Positions 25,745 through 33,507 of a stretch of 41,243 nt of DNA are shown piece after piece. The stretch's first letter is position 1; every line of letters starts with the position of its first letter. This DNA is from a virus, in IMG/VR virus record IMGVR_UViG_3300044639_000300, positions 1 through 41,243 of that record. The stretch is one strand, 5' to 3'. Both the position numbers and the translations under genes were made by a program. The notes under the pieces were generated by a model. That model searched no databases and was not told where the DNA came from. It saw only the letters and a list, made by a program, of their open reading frames with translations.

Positions 25745-27346
25745 TTAGAAGGGAGCTTCTTCGACCTCTTGAGCAGGATCAAACATGACACATTCAGTTA
25801 AGCGACCAGTCTCCTTGTCGTACTCCAGTGCCATGCAGCACCCTGTCTCACCTGTGTAGCGACACTTCAGAACACGCACTCTCGTTTGGTTCTTATTCTC
25901 GCCCTGTTGGTTCCGCTCAAGGGCTATCACTGAATCACTCAGTTGAGCAATACTCTGAGATGACCTGAGGTGTGACAGACTTACTTCACCGCCCTCTTCA
26001 TGGCTGCGCCCATCAATACGCTTCAGGTGGCACACAACAAACAGGGTGATCCCTGTCTCCTCCACCAGGGTGCGGAGCTTGGTCATCAGGTTGTCCAACA
26101 TCCGCCGCTCATCACCTTGCCCATCATTGAGCCCGGATACTGCAATGGATATGTGGTCGAGGACTACAGCCTTGCACCCAAGACCCTTACCCATGTAGCG
26201 GATGCGGTCGAGGAGGTTCTGACCCTCGGTACTCCCGAAGTGGTCATAGAGGAACACCTGTCCAGCAGCAAAGACCTTGTCGAAGGAGTCCCGTAGTTCC
26301 TTCGGGTCAGCCCCGAGGTGGAGCCGCTTGTTCGCTTCGAGACTCATCAGGCCAATAGCGGTACGCGCTACAGATTCCTCAAGGGCGATGTAGCCCACGG
26401 GGATCCCTGCTTTGATCAGGCTGAAGGCGAGTTCACGGCAGAACTGGCTCTTACCTACACCTGTACCGGCGGTAACTGTGACGAGTTCCCCTGGGCGGAT
26501 CCCATGGAGCATGGCTGATAGAGGAGCCCATGGGTATGGGATGCCCTCGGTTGCATCGAATGCTTGGATGCGCTCCCAGATGTCGTTGGCTGAAACGATG
26601 CCATCAGGGCGGAATGGTGGTGCTGTCCATATGGCATCAATCAGTTGCTTCGCCTTACCACCCTTGAGGCACTCGTTGGCATCCTTCAGGGGCAAGCGGG
26701 CTATGAAGGCTTTCCCTGGACTCAATACCTTGGCACATTCCTTGGCGGCGAGTTGCCCTGGTTCATCCATGTCAAAGGCGAAGACCACCCGGTCAAACCC
26801 TTCCAACCAATCGAGGCTCTTCGCTACTGCCTTGGGTGCCGATTGGGCACCATTGGGTACCGATACCACCGGCCACTTGTGATCCTGCATCTGAGACAGG
26901 CTCATGGCATCGATCTCACCCTCGGTCACTACCACCATGCGCCCACTACCGGCGAAGCGGTGTTGCCCAAAGAGCACCATTTGAGTGGCATCACCCAAGA
27001 TACGGAACTGCTTGTCAGCGGTACGGATCTTCTGAGCAATGATCTCCCCTGATGCGTTGCGGTACTGCGCTACCTGTACGGGTACACCAAGGTGCTCACC
27101 GATACCGTAGTTCCATGATCGGCAGGTTTCCTCGGAGAGACCTCTACGCTCAAGTGTCACATATTCGGTTTCAATCATTGCTGCGAAGTCCTTCCGCTGT
27201 GGGGTGGGTAGCGCGGTAGTTCCATCACCACGCTCATGGTGTTTGCATCCAAAGCAGAATCCGTGACCATCGGAGTAACGCGCTAGGTTGTTCTTGGAGC
27301 CACAGGCCGGACAAGGTTCATGGCGCAAGAAGGAAGCTTCAGTCAC
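25745..27346 (-). CDS. DNA primase-helicase (T7 gp4-like)
   Basis: A 533-aa protein that unwinds the fork and makes primers. I chose the GTG at 27346 (translated MTEASFLRHEPCPACGSKNN) over the ATG at 27418. It has GGAGA about 9 bases upstream, overlaps the previous gene by 8 rather than 80 bases, and places the zinc motif correctly. Zinc Cys residues are at 12, 15, 31 and 34. The TOPRIM centre shows EGEIDAM (142-148) and FDMDEPG (191-197). The helicase has Walker A AGTGVGKSQ (about 293-301), VVLDHIS and a later arginine-finger region (EYDKETGRL). It is slightly shorter than T7 gp4A (566 aa). Confidence 0.94.
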   Translation of the reverse strand: MTEASFLRHEPCPACGSKNNLARYSDGHGFCFGCKHHERGDGTTALPTPQRKDFAAMIETEYVTLERRGLSEETCRSWNYGIGEHLGVPVQVAQYRNASGEIIAQKIRTADKQFRILGDATQMVLFGQHRFAGSGRMVVVTEGEIDAMSLSQMQDHKWPVVSVPNGAQSAPKAVAKSLDWLEGFDRVVFAFDMDEPGQLAAKECAKVLSPGKAFIARLPLKDANECLKGGKAKQLIDAIWTAPPFRPDGIVSANDIWERIQAFDATEGIPYPWAPLSAMLHGIRPGELVTVTAGTGVGKSQFCRELAFSLIKAGIPVGYIALEESVARTAIGLMSLEANKRLHLGADPKELRDSFDKVFAAGQVFLYDHFGSTEGQNLLDRIRYMGKGLGCKAVVLDHISIAVSGLNDGQGDERRMLDNLMTKLRTLVEETGITLFVVCHLKRIDGRSHEEGGEVSLSHLRSSQSIAQLSDSVIALERNQQGENKNQTRVRVLKCRYTGETGCCMALEYDKETGRLTECVMFDPAQEVEEAPF

Positions 27347-27614
27347 GGAACTGATCTCCAGGGGTAACCACTGCCGTTCGATCTCCGTCAATCCAAGTGC
27401 AGGACACCGTTTCTCCAAGGTGCTTTACGAGTGCCAAGGCATCCTCGCGGTACACGGGTAACCACTTCTCCGCTGATGATGACCCTTTACCTGGTGCCCC
27501 TGCTAGGAGCCGACGAATTGTCACACCGGCACCGTAGGGGTAGTCACCTTCAAGTGCGTAGAACGACACTGTGATCAGGGATCCACCACCTCGGTACTTG
27601 ATGATGTCTTTCAT
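27339..27614 (-). CDS. Hypothetical 91-aa protein
   Basis: A small alpha/beta protein beginning MKDIIKYRGGGSLITVSFYA, with LPVYREDALALVKHLGETVS and a final WIDGDRTAVVTPGD. I do not recognise a family. It lies between the 86-aa protein and the primase-helicase and overlaps both by a few bases (ATGA at its start), so it is part of the coupled replication operon. Its last codons carry the ribosome-binding site of the primase-helicase. Confidence 0.7.
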   Translation of the reverse strand: MKDIIKYRGGGSLITVSFYALEGDYPYGAGVTIRRLLAGAPGKGSSSAEKWLPVYREDALALVKHLGETVSCTWIDGDRTAVVTPGDQFRD

Positions 27615-27871
27615 GCTTCCAGCGCGTAGTTGCTGCGTGATGGTGCAGGAGTTCGATTAGGTGTGATGCGGTCATCAAGTAGAGGCATCTGTCCAACAAG
27701 TGTTGAGAGGAAGATGCGGAGTGAGCGGATCTCTAGGCGATCCAAGGTTGCAAAGGTGTCTGATCCAAACTCGATCTTGAGTTCACCACTCGTTTCCGAT
27801 ACTTGGCAGAAGGAAGGCTGACTCGGATCATCACTGACCAACCGTGGGTTGAACACTTGCTTGTAAGCCAT
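27611..27871 (-). CDS. Hypothetical 86-aa protein
   Basis: The N-terminal part (MAYKQVFNPRLVSDDPSQPS) precedes an alternating beta segment (CQVSETSGELKIEFGSDTFA) and a helix (LDRLEIRSLRIFLSTLVGQM). I do not recognise the family. The first 41 bases overlap the end of the endonuclease gene. It may be a small DNA-replication accessory protein by position, but there is no motif evidence. Confidence 0.65.
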   Translation of the reverse strand: MAYKQVFNPRLVSDDPSQPSFCQVSETSGELKIEFGSDTFATLDRLEIRSLRIFLSTLVGQMPLLDDRITPNRTPAPSRSNYALEA

Positions 27872-28238
27872 ATTGATTCGTTTCTGTTAGGTGCATCATG
27901 GAGCCATGTTGCTCCTGCTGCGCTGCTGCTAATGACTGAATGAATGAAGGGGTGTCAGATAAACGCATCATCAACAACCATTCGCCGCGATCTCTACGCA
28001 TCACAACAGCGGGACACTTCTTGCCCTTACTGTCCTTGATGGCCTGTTCGATGAAGTCATAAACAGCCAATGACTTCCGTAACTTCACCTCGAAGTGCAA
28101 GCCTCCGGTTCCTCCTAGGTCTGCCGAGAGGCTCCCGCTTGATTGGGCTGCCCGGAAGCAACCAGGGAGACCTAAGTGCTCCCTGATTGCATCCCGTGCA
28201 TCCCGTTCCCCACGCTTCCCTCGTTCCCGGTTGTTCAT
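27831..28238 (-). CDS. PD-(D/E)XK endonuclease in the gp3 position
   Basis: A 135-aa protein after the SSB gene, where T7 encodes endonuclease I. Residues 4-20 (RERGKRGERDARDAIRE) form a helix with a conserved Glu. Asp40 in SLSADLGG and Glu50-Val-Lys52 in HFEVKLR make a PD-(D/E)XK active site, and a hydrophobic strand follows (CPAVVMRRDRGEWLLMM). The pattern is closer to Hjc/VRR-type resolvases than to T7 gp3, so it is a likely functional analogue rather than a clear orthologue. Roles in branch resolution before packaging and host DNA breakdown are inferred. It overlaps the SSB gene by one base. Confidence 0.8.
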   Translation of the reverse strand: MNNRERGKRGERDARDAIREHLGLPGCFRAAQSSGSLSADLGGTGGLHFEVKLRKSLAVYDFIEQAIKDSKGKKCPAVVMRRDRGEWLLMMRLSDTPSFIQSLAAAQQEQHGSMMHLTETNQYGLQASVQPTVGQ

Positions 28239-28897
28239 CAGAAGTCTTGCGCCTTGGGTGACTTCTTCTTAGGAAGTGACTCTTGCTTAGGTTCTTCCTT
28301 AGCAGCCGGTGCTTTCTTATCCTCCTCAAAGTCTGAGAAGGTCTCCGTAGTGAAGCCCGCATCAGTCGCGCCGAAACCGAAGTCCGATGCACTGGATGGC
28401 ATACCTTCGCGGAGCTCAATGATCTGTACACCACGGAGACGGAGACTGAGACCTACCCCACCGATGCCTGGTTGATTCCAAGAGGTGATCTCAACAGCAA
28501 GTCGAGCGCGACTGCCATTGCCTACTCGGATATCACCCTCAAGCTTGGTGCCGCGAGAGTCAAAGAGTGCCGGACGCTGAACCCAAGTCTTCCCTGACTT
28601 GGTCTCGACATTCGCCCGCAACTTTGCCTTGACTACCAACTTGCCCTCTTCGTTGCGGCTGTAAGGGAGCGAAGGGGATGTCTTGACCTTCTTGCCACCA
28701 GAACGCTTGGTCTCTTCTTCAATTGCGGAAGCCAGTGCCCGTGCGAGGGTTGCCTCAAGGGCATCTGCATCAGCACCATTTTCAAACATGATCCGGGTGC
28801 TGTAGGTACCCGCTGCATCAAACTTCATGTCCGGCTCAGTCAAGGAGGGCCAGATCAGGGTTCCTGTGGGTGTCGTTAACTGCGTATTTGCGCTCAT
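28238..28897 (-). CDS. Single-stranded DNA-binding protein (T7 gp2.5-like)
   Basis: A 219-aa protein (T7 gp2.5 is 232 aa). The N-terminus TPTGTLIWPSLTEPDMKFDA, the YSTRIMFENGADADALEA stretch and a later GNGSRARLAVEITSWN match the OB-fold SSB family of T7-like and DUF2815-type proteins. The C-terminal tail is charged (FEEDKKAPAAKEEPKQ) and ends in Phe, as in gp2.5, where the terminal Phe contacts polymerase and helicase; here Lys residues dilute the acidity. It is the first gene after RNA polymerase and follows a promoter-like site at 28956-28984. Confidence 0.88.
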   Translation of the reverse strand: MSANTQLTTPTGTLIWPSLTEPDMKFDAAGTYSTRIMFENGADADALEATLARALASAIEEETKRSGGKKVKTSPSLPYSRNEEGKLVVKAKLRANVETKSGKTWVQRPALFDSRGTKLEGDIRVGNGSRARLAVEITSWNQPGIGGVGLSLRLRGVQIIELREGMPSSASDFGFGATDAGFTTETFSDFEEDKKAPAAKEEPKQESLPKKKSPKAQDF

Positions 28898-28955
28898 TTG
28901 CCCTACTTTCTATATATGTTGTGCCCGATATGCATACCTAACGATCATTTCCACC

Positions 28956-28984
28956 ATTGTATGTACGAGAAGAGTGTCTCGCAA
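28956..28984 (-). promoter_or_regulatory. Promoter-like site between RNA polymerase and SSB genes
   Basis: On the minus strand TTGCGA, a 17-base spacer and TACAAT lie in the only sizeable gap of the replication operon, 59 bases before the SSB ATG. The gap is AT-richer than its surroundings and also holds a TTGACC further upstream. It may be a host-polymerase promoter or overlap a phage promoter. Confidence 0.45.
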
Positions 28985-28998
28985 TGGTCAACTATTAA

Positions 28999-31413
28999 CT
29001 ACGAGAAGAAATACGGAGCATCCACCAACAACTTTGTATCAAGGGTTCCCTGGGGAGGAGCCTGTGGCAACACCATTCCCACGGGTAACTGAGCGTTGAT
29101 CTGTCGGATCCAATCGCCCAAGGGATCACCGGCGAAGGTGTCCACCCACGCTGCCCGTAGTTCCCTGTTGAGTACCGGGGCATAAGCAGCGTGTGTCAAG
29201 TACGAGTCATGTACGAATGCCATGTCCGGTACCCCTGCTGCTACCAACCGTATCGCTGTCTTCCGAGCTGCACAGGCATCCAAGGAGTGAACAAGGTTTG
29301 GAACGATGCCATGGATGTGCTTGCGCCTGTTGATCCGCGCTGTCTTCTTGCGGATCTGCCAGATGTTTGCCTGAGGTCCCAGGACAGTTCTGACCCGTGA
29401 TTTGTCATAGTTCATGTATGACTGCTGCACAGTAAAGCCATCAGGGGTAACCCATGTGGCGTGTATCCCACTTTGAACGAGAACCTTGGCTGCCCGCTGC
29501 GCCCAACTGAGGAACGCCATGCCACCTACGCAGATCTCGCTGATTGCTGGCCATAGGCTCTTGATCAGGACTCCGCAGGGGTAACTCGGATCCATCCAAG
29601 GTCCACCACGGTGCTGCTCGAAGTATGCCTCCCGTAGGTACATGACAGCAGACCGCTGCGAGATGCTGTAGGGAACAGTCATCACGACCCGCTTGATGAG
29701 GCTCCGTGTGATCCCTAGTTCTGCCCATTGAGCAGCATGGTCATCACCCCGCTTGGCAGCCTCAATGATCTTCTGCTGCGTCCGTGCAGCAACAATGCTG
29801 TAGATGTCTGCGGGGACATTGGAGGGCAGCAGGTTGACGGCTGCACCCCCTACTTCATCCTTGAGGAGAAGCGAGAGAACCTGTAGGCCATTGCAGCTTC
29901 CATCGACGGCAACCATGAGGTGCGAGGGTTTACCGGCGCGGACATTGGGTACATCAAGGCACCAAGCAAGGAACGAGAAGGGATCTGCGGCATCCTTCCA
30001 GCGACCCACGGTGCCTAAGGGATCCTTGGCGATACTCTCGGCTTCCCCTGAGTTGACCCATTGGCGGGCTGCTGCCTCACGCTCGGCATAGGTGCCCTTG
30101 ACACCCCTACAGGCTGCCGCATGGCGCAACCAAGCTGCTGTCGCCTCCCCTGCATGAGGGATCACATGACCCTGCCCGAACTCAATGAGACCCTTCTGAA
30201 GGTCGTTGCCCTGGTGGGACAGACCCGTTGATTGACAGTAGAACCTGCCTCGGAAGTCCAAGCTTGAGGCATGGAAGAACCGAAGGTCACCCTCACTCGC
30301 AAACTTAGACGCAAGGCTGATGGTCTGAAGGATCCCGATGCGCCGTGACTTGATCCGCCGGTTGTTCTCAGCGACCCGGTTGGCCTCATGCCAGTACCTA
30401 CGGATCTCCGCTCGTTGCTCAGGGGTCTTCTCGCAGACCAAGTCGAGGATCGGAGGACGCGCAGGGAACACACCTTCGGCGTAGACATCCAAGTCGCCCA
30501 CGGGTGAACGGGTTTCCATGAGCCTCTGCACCACATCGAGGACTACAGCATTGACACGGTAAGGGGTGTGCTGCACAGCATTGATAGCTGCATACACCTC
30601 AGGCATGGTCTTGATGTCATGGCACTCGGTGGCTGACTTGGTAGCCCCACGAACCAAAGGGAACCCAAGACCCTCCTCATAGCCGCCATCGGTTGGTGAA
30701 GACCACTTACGGGGAGGGACAACCATGGGCATCTTGATGGGGTGCAGAGCCTCACCATGCTTCATGTTCTTGTGGGCATACTCCCAGGCATCCTCGGAGA
30801 GCGACAGGAGCACCACCGTCTGCCGCATACCACGCTTATGGCTCCTACGCTCAAAGAGACCTGTTGACTCGATAGCAGCAATAGCCAGGATGTACCCCAC
30901 CTTGAGGGCAGTCTCATCGTCCCAGGCAAACTCGTTGACGATGTCCGTGAAGGTACGGGAGACAATCTTTCGGAGCTCCGAGGCTCTCCGTTGGGTAGTC
31001 CGGTGGGCAACCCATTGCTGATACCGGGCTAACCGCTTCTCCTTATCCTTGATCCTGATGGCAGTCAGGATGGCCTCAGTCTGGATGGTCTTGGCAGTAA
31101 TGATGCAGACGCGGCTGAAGGTCATCGACTTAGCAGCACCATCCATGAACGACTGAAGGGCGATCAAGGCGACCCGGTCATACTTGAGCCCAAGGTTCCT
31201 TAGGGCAGTAGCACCTACCGAGGTTTCCCCGGGCAGCATCTCCTCAAGGTGCTCTGTCATGGGCTGAATGGCTGCTGAGGTGAGGAGGGTTCCCCAGCCT
31301 GTCTCGGAACTCCTACCGGCATCCATGGCTACCTTGATCCGCGCATAGAACCGGCGGCGACCACGCTCATAAGACTCCAGGTCAAGTTCACGCTGAGAAA
31401 GCTTCTTAGACAT
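28999..31413 (-). CDS. Single-subunit DNA-dependent RNA polymerase (T7 gp1-like)
   Basis: An 804-aa protein (T7 RNAP is 883 aa) that would transcribe middle and late genes from phage promoters. Catalytic features are DFRGRFY (386-392), VAVDGSCNGLQ with Asp504, the O-helix KRVVMTVPYS with Lys574 and Tyr582 (T7 Lys631/Tyr639), and VHDSYLTH with Asp736. It ends in YFFS, resembling the T7 foot. The shortening is mainly N-terminal, where T7 binds promoters and lysozyme. The ribosome-binding site is AAGGAG about 8 bases before the ATG. The gene follows attP, so prophage integration would separate it from integrase. Confidence 0.97.
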   Translation of the reverse strand: MSKKLSQRELDLESYERGRRRFYARIKVAMDAGRSSETGWGTLLTSAAIQPMTEHLEEMLPGETSVGATALRNLGLKYDRVALIALQSFMDGAAKSMTFSRVCIITAKTIQTEAILTAIRIKDKEKRLARYQQWVAHRTTQRRASELRKIVSRTFTDIVNEFAWDDETALKVGYILAIAAIESTGLFERRSHKRGMRQTVVLLSLSEDAWEYAHKNMKHGEALHPIKMPMVVPPRKWSSPTDGGYEEGLGFPLVRGATKSATECHDIKTMPEVYAAINAVQHTPYRVNAVVLDVVQRLMETRSPVGDLDVYAEGVFPARPPILDLVCEKTPEQRAEIRRYWHEANRVAENNRRIKSRRIGILQTISLASKFASEGDLRFFHASSLDFRGRFYCQSTGLSHQGNDLQKGLIEFGQGHVIPHAGEATAAWLRHAAACRGVKGTYAEREAAARQWVNSGEAESIAKDPLGTVGRWKDAADPFSFLAWCLDVPNVRAGKPSHLMVAVDGSCNGLQVLSLLLKDEVGGAAVNLLPSNVPADIYSIVAARTQQKIIEAAKRGDDHAAQWAELGITRSLIKRVVMTVPYSISQRSAVMYLREAYFEQHRGGPWMDPSYPCGVLIKSLWPAISEICVGGMAFLSWAQRAAKVLVQSGIHATWVTPDGFTVQQSYMNYDKSRVRTVLGPQANIWQIRKKTARINRRKHIHGIVPNLVHSLDACAARKTAIRLVAAGVPDMAFVHDSYLTHAAYAPVLNRELRAAWVDTFAGDPLGDWIRQINAQLPVGMVLPQAPPQGTLDTKLLVDAPYFFS

Positions 31414-31758
31414 CCTTGTCTCCTTAGGGTTCTTAATGATTCATAATGGTTGAATAAGGCTTATCTTCAATCAGTATCAAGAGAAATTGTTAAAGCCTTT
31501 TTCCTGATCCTTAGATGATATTTTAAGCAAGGATATTCTCTCCCCAAGAGGGAAGATTTCAAGATTGATAGAAAGAAATATGCAGTTGTATTTCTTACGT
31601 CTAACCCTGGAGCACCCTTAGGTTTCATTATGTTTTCTTAAGGGCAACTAGTGCCCAGCTCTTACATAATGTCGGTATGTATGGTGAAACTTGGACGGTT
31701 TGGGGCACATCCGTATATGACCATACCGAGACATTGACTGTGGCACAGTATTGGAAAG

Positions 31759-31767
31759 TGTGTCAAA
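31759..31767 (-). repeat. TTTGACACA repeat, candidate integrase arm site (left)
   Basis: One of three copies of this 9-mer within 200 bases around the tRNA fragment; this copy is inverted relative to the other two. The match with the copy at 31935 extends to TTTGACACAC. Arm-type sites flanking a core, in opposite orientation, are usual for tyrosine integrases. Confidence 0.55.
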
Positions 31768-31768
31768 C

Positions 31769-31804
31769 CGCAGGGGACAGGGGTAATCTTAGGGTTCCCC
31801 TGCG
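31769..31804. repeat. 8-bp inverted repeat beside attP
   Basis: CGCAGGGG (31769-31776) and CCCCTGCG (31797-31804) are perfect arms with a 20-base spacer, 30 bases from the tRNA fragment. There is no T-run on either side, so it is a weak intrinsic terminator at best. It may be a binding site for integrase, an excision factor or a host bending protein. Confidence 0.6.
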
Positions 31805-31834
31805 ATCATTGACCAAAGCGATAGTCTCGCGAAG

Positions 31835-31876
31835 GGATTTTGAGTCCGCTGCGTCTGCCAGTTCCGCCACACCGGC
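31835..31876 (-). other. Putative attP core: 5' half of a tRNA-Leu(CAA)
   Basis: Read on the minus strand, these 42 bases begin GCCGGTGTGGCGGAACTGGC and contain the acceptor 5' strand, the D-arm (GGCAGACGC) and the anticodon loop CTCAAAA (anticodon CAA). The tRNA then stops: the anticodon stem fails to close properly (GCGGA against TCCCT), and no T-arm or acceptor 3' strand follows. It is therefore not a working tRNA gene. It lies just downstream of the integrase, as does the tRNA-Leu-matching segment reported for cyanophage P-SSP7, and most likely pairs with a host tRNA-Leu gene during integration. Confidence 0.85.
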
Positions 31877-31934
31877 TTCTCAATGCACTTTTTATTGGTG
31901 CCTCTGTGCCAATCGTGTGCCCGAAGGACACCTT

Positions 31935-31960
31935 TTTGACACACATTTGACACAGTGTCA
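31935..31960 (+). repeat. Two TTTGACACA repeats, candidate integrase arm sites (right)
   Basis: Copies at 31935-31943 and 31946-31954 are 11 bases apart, about one helical turn. The second is part of a 13-base palindrome, TGACACAGTGTCA (31948-31960). A third, inverted copy lies across the tRNA core at 31759-31767. Confidence 0.6.
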
Positions 31961-32093
31961 CCGCAGCTACACGCCGGATAGTCCATCCGCTTGTAGATGC
32001 CACTGTTGTCACACTCGTAAAGCTCCAAGGGGTGCATCGAACCGCCAAGGATACACACCCAGGCGAAAGACAACAACCCCTCCGCTTGGCAGA

Positions 32094-33089
32094 TTATCCC
32101 GCCCGTGAACGCTCAAGCATCGTGACCACATCGTCCATACTTGAAGGTGCCAAGTGGGCGTACACCAGGGTCGATTGAATGCACTGGTGACCCATCCACA
32201 TTTGGACCCGACGGACATCCACCCCGGCCATCACCAGGCGACTCGCACAGGTGTGCCGGAGGCTGTGAAAGACCACCCCACTATCCGTGATCCCCACCGC
32301 CGTCGCAGCCCGCTTGAACCGCCGACTCGACTCCGTGGGACTCAAGTCCACGAAGGGTCCGGCAGACTGCCTCGGGAGCCGCTCCATCACCTGCCGCGCC
32401 CGGTGAGTTAAAGGCACCCCACGGCACTTGCCGTTCTTCGTGAGGGTCAAGGAGATCCGGTCAACCCCCACATCCCGCCAACGAAGATTCAACAATTCGC
32501 TGATGCGGCACCCGGTCTCCACCGCGACCACCACCAGGTCAGCCGTCAGGGTCGAACCCAAGTGTGAGAGAATCTTGTCCTCCTCCTCATGGGTCAGCCA
32601 ACGCCGCTCCTTCTTATGTTCCTTGCCAAAGGGGATCTTGGGCTTCGCAGCAATCCAATCCATATCAGCAGCCAAGTTCATCATCGTTGACAAAGCAGCC
32701 AGCCGCCGGTTGATGGTGGCCTGAGAGAGCCCTTGGAATTGCAGATCCATGACCATCTTCACGACCACGGCATGGGTGATCTCGGAGACAAGTTTCCCTG
32801 GGGAAAGAAGGGCAACCACCCTGCCCCCCACATCAGTCATCGAGTCCGTCCTGAGTCTTGACCAACGGGTCTTGTGTGTAATAAGAAAAAGATCCTGTAG
32901 CGTGTGAGTCTCTTTTTGGTCAACTGTTGGTGCCGAAAGAAGAACACTGGTGTCTTCACCACTGTCAACAGCCAACTCAAGCCGCCGCCGCCACAGGTTT
33001 GCTTCCTTCTCAGTCTTGAAGCTTTGCCGGTGCCTCTTACCGGAAACAGTGAAGGAGGCCTGATAGGAGTTACCGCGTTTCGTAAGCAT
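32094..33089 (-). CDS. Tyrosine recombinase, phage integrase
   Basis: A 331-aa integrase. An N-terminal arm-binding domain (residues ~1-50; KRGNSYQASFTVSGKRHRQS) precedes a core-binding SAM-like domain (~60-150) and the catalytic domain. Catalytic residues are visible: Arg195 in TGCRISELLNLRW, a Lys near 218 in LTKNGK, His275 and Arg278 in HSLRHTCASRL, His301 in MGH and the nucleophile Tyr310 in TLVYAHL. It is intact and starts directly after the MarR-type gene stop (TAA then ATG), so the two are probably one operon. It should catalyse insertion at a host tRNA-Leu gene through the attP beside it. Confidence 0.96.
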   Translation of the reverse strand: MLTKRGNSYQASFTVSGKRHRQSFKTEKEANLWRRRLELAVDSGEDTSVLLSAPTVDQKETHTLQDLFLITHKTRWSRLRTDSMTDVGGRVVALLSPGKLVSEITHAVVVKMVMDLQFQGLSQATINRRLAALSTMMNLAADMDWIAAKPKIPFGKEHKKERRWLTHEEEDKILSHLGSTLTADLVVVAVETGCRISELLNLRWRDVGVDRISLTLTKNGKCRGVPLTHRARQVMERLPRQSAGPFVDLSPTESSRRFKRAATAVGITDSGVVFHSLRHTCASRLVMAGVDVRRVQMWMGHQCIQSTLVYAHLAPSSMDDVVTMLERSRAG

Positions 33090-33461
33090 TTAAGAACCTT
33101 CCGATTGATTGATTTGCAGGGCAATGGTCTTGCCCTTGGTAGTTAGGAATAGCAATACTTGTCGCCGGTCAGCGGGATCTTCTTCAGGACGAATGAGGTC
33201 GAGACCCCAACGCCCTGCTCTCCCTGGGCGAACTAAGTTCTTCCCGAGGAGCGAGACATTGCGTGAGACCGTAGATGTTGAAACACCCATGGCCTCTCCG
33301 ATGTCAGCCATGCACAGCGGCTTCCCCCTGAGGTTCGACTCGGCAATGAGGCAGAAGATCGCGGTTGCCAGCACCGGGATATCTTCGTTCTGCGTCCTCA
33401 TCAACGCACAATTGCTCAGGAACTTCTTGATCGCTTGGGTATTGTTGACTTTCGTTGACAT
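33090..33461 (-). CDS. MarR-family winged-helix regulator, candidate lysogeny regulator
   Basis: A 123-aa protein from the ATG at 33461 (MSTKVNNTQAIKKFLSNCAL). The winged helix-turn-helix is clear: CMADIGEAMGVSTSTVSRNVSLLGKNLV is the DNA-reading helix region, and DRRQVLLFLTTKGKTIA is the wing and following helix with the conserved MarR Asp-Arg-Arg and Leu-Thr. The N- and C-terminal helices would form the dimer. It is co-transcribed with integrase and lies under a strong promoter whose -10 is 8 bases from this ATG. There is no CI-like repressor elsewhere, so it is the best candidate for lysogeny control. Confidence 0.85.
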   Translation of the reverse strand: MSTKVNNTQAIKKFLSNCALMRTQNEDIPVLATAIFCLIAESNLRGKPLCMADIGEAMGVSTSTVSRNVSLLGKNLVRPGRAGRWGLDLIRPEEDPADRRQVLLFLTTKGKTIALQINQSEGS

Positions 33462-33468
33462 GGTCACC

Positions 33469-33497
33469 ATTATCCTGTGCGCGGGAACTGCCGTCAA
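33469..33497 (-). promoter_or_regulatory. Strong sigma70-like promoter of the MarR-integrase operon
   Basis: On the minus strand TTGACG (33497-33492), a 17-base spacer and GATAAT (33474-33469) match the host consensus at 5 of 6 positions in both boxes. A start site about 7 bases on would be at or next to the ATG at 33461, giving a leaderless or almost leaderless mRNA. Confidence 0.7.
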
Positions 33498-33507
33498 GCC
33501 ACTTATC

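Larger units (their letters stand above)
31414..31834. other. AT-rich non-coding leader between attP and RNA polymerase gene
   Basis: I find no convincing gene here. The segment is clearly AT-richer than the rest of the genome, especially 31440-31640. On the minus strand it contains TTGATA with TATTCA 18 bases on (31475-31446 region), so a host promoter for RNA polymerase is plausible but not definite. It also contains one of the TTTGACACA copies and an 8-bp inverted repeat beside the tRNA fragment. Confidence 0.5.

Noticed and set aside
31800-31876. A complete tRNA-Leu gene
   Set aside because: The anticodon stem does not close well, and no T-arm, variable arm or acceptor 3' strand can be found downstream, so only the 5' half is present.
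31789-32076. 95-codon minus-strand reading frame across attP, with several Cys residues
   Set aside because: Its second half is a translation of the tRNA-Leu fragment (VWRNWQTQRTQNP-type artefact). There is no ribosome-binding site, and the region is better explained as attP.
31677-32108. 143-codon plus-strand frame over the attP region
   Set aside because: It overlaps the end of integrase, the tRNA fragment and the repeats; it has no family resemblance and is on the strand without genes.
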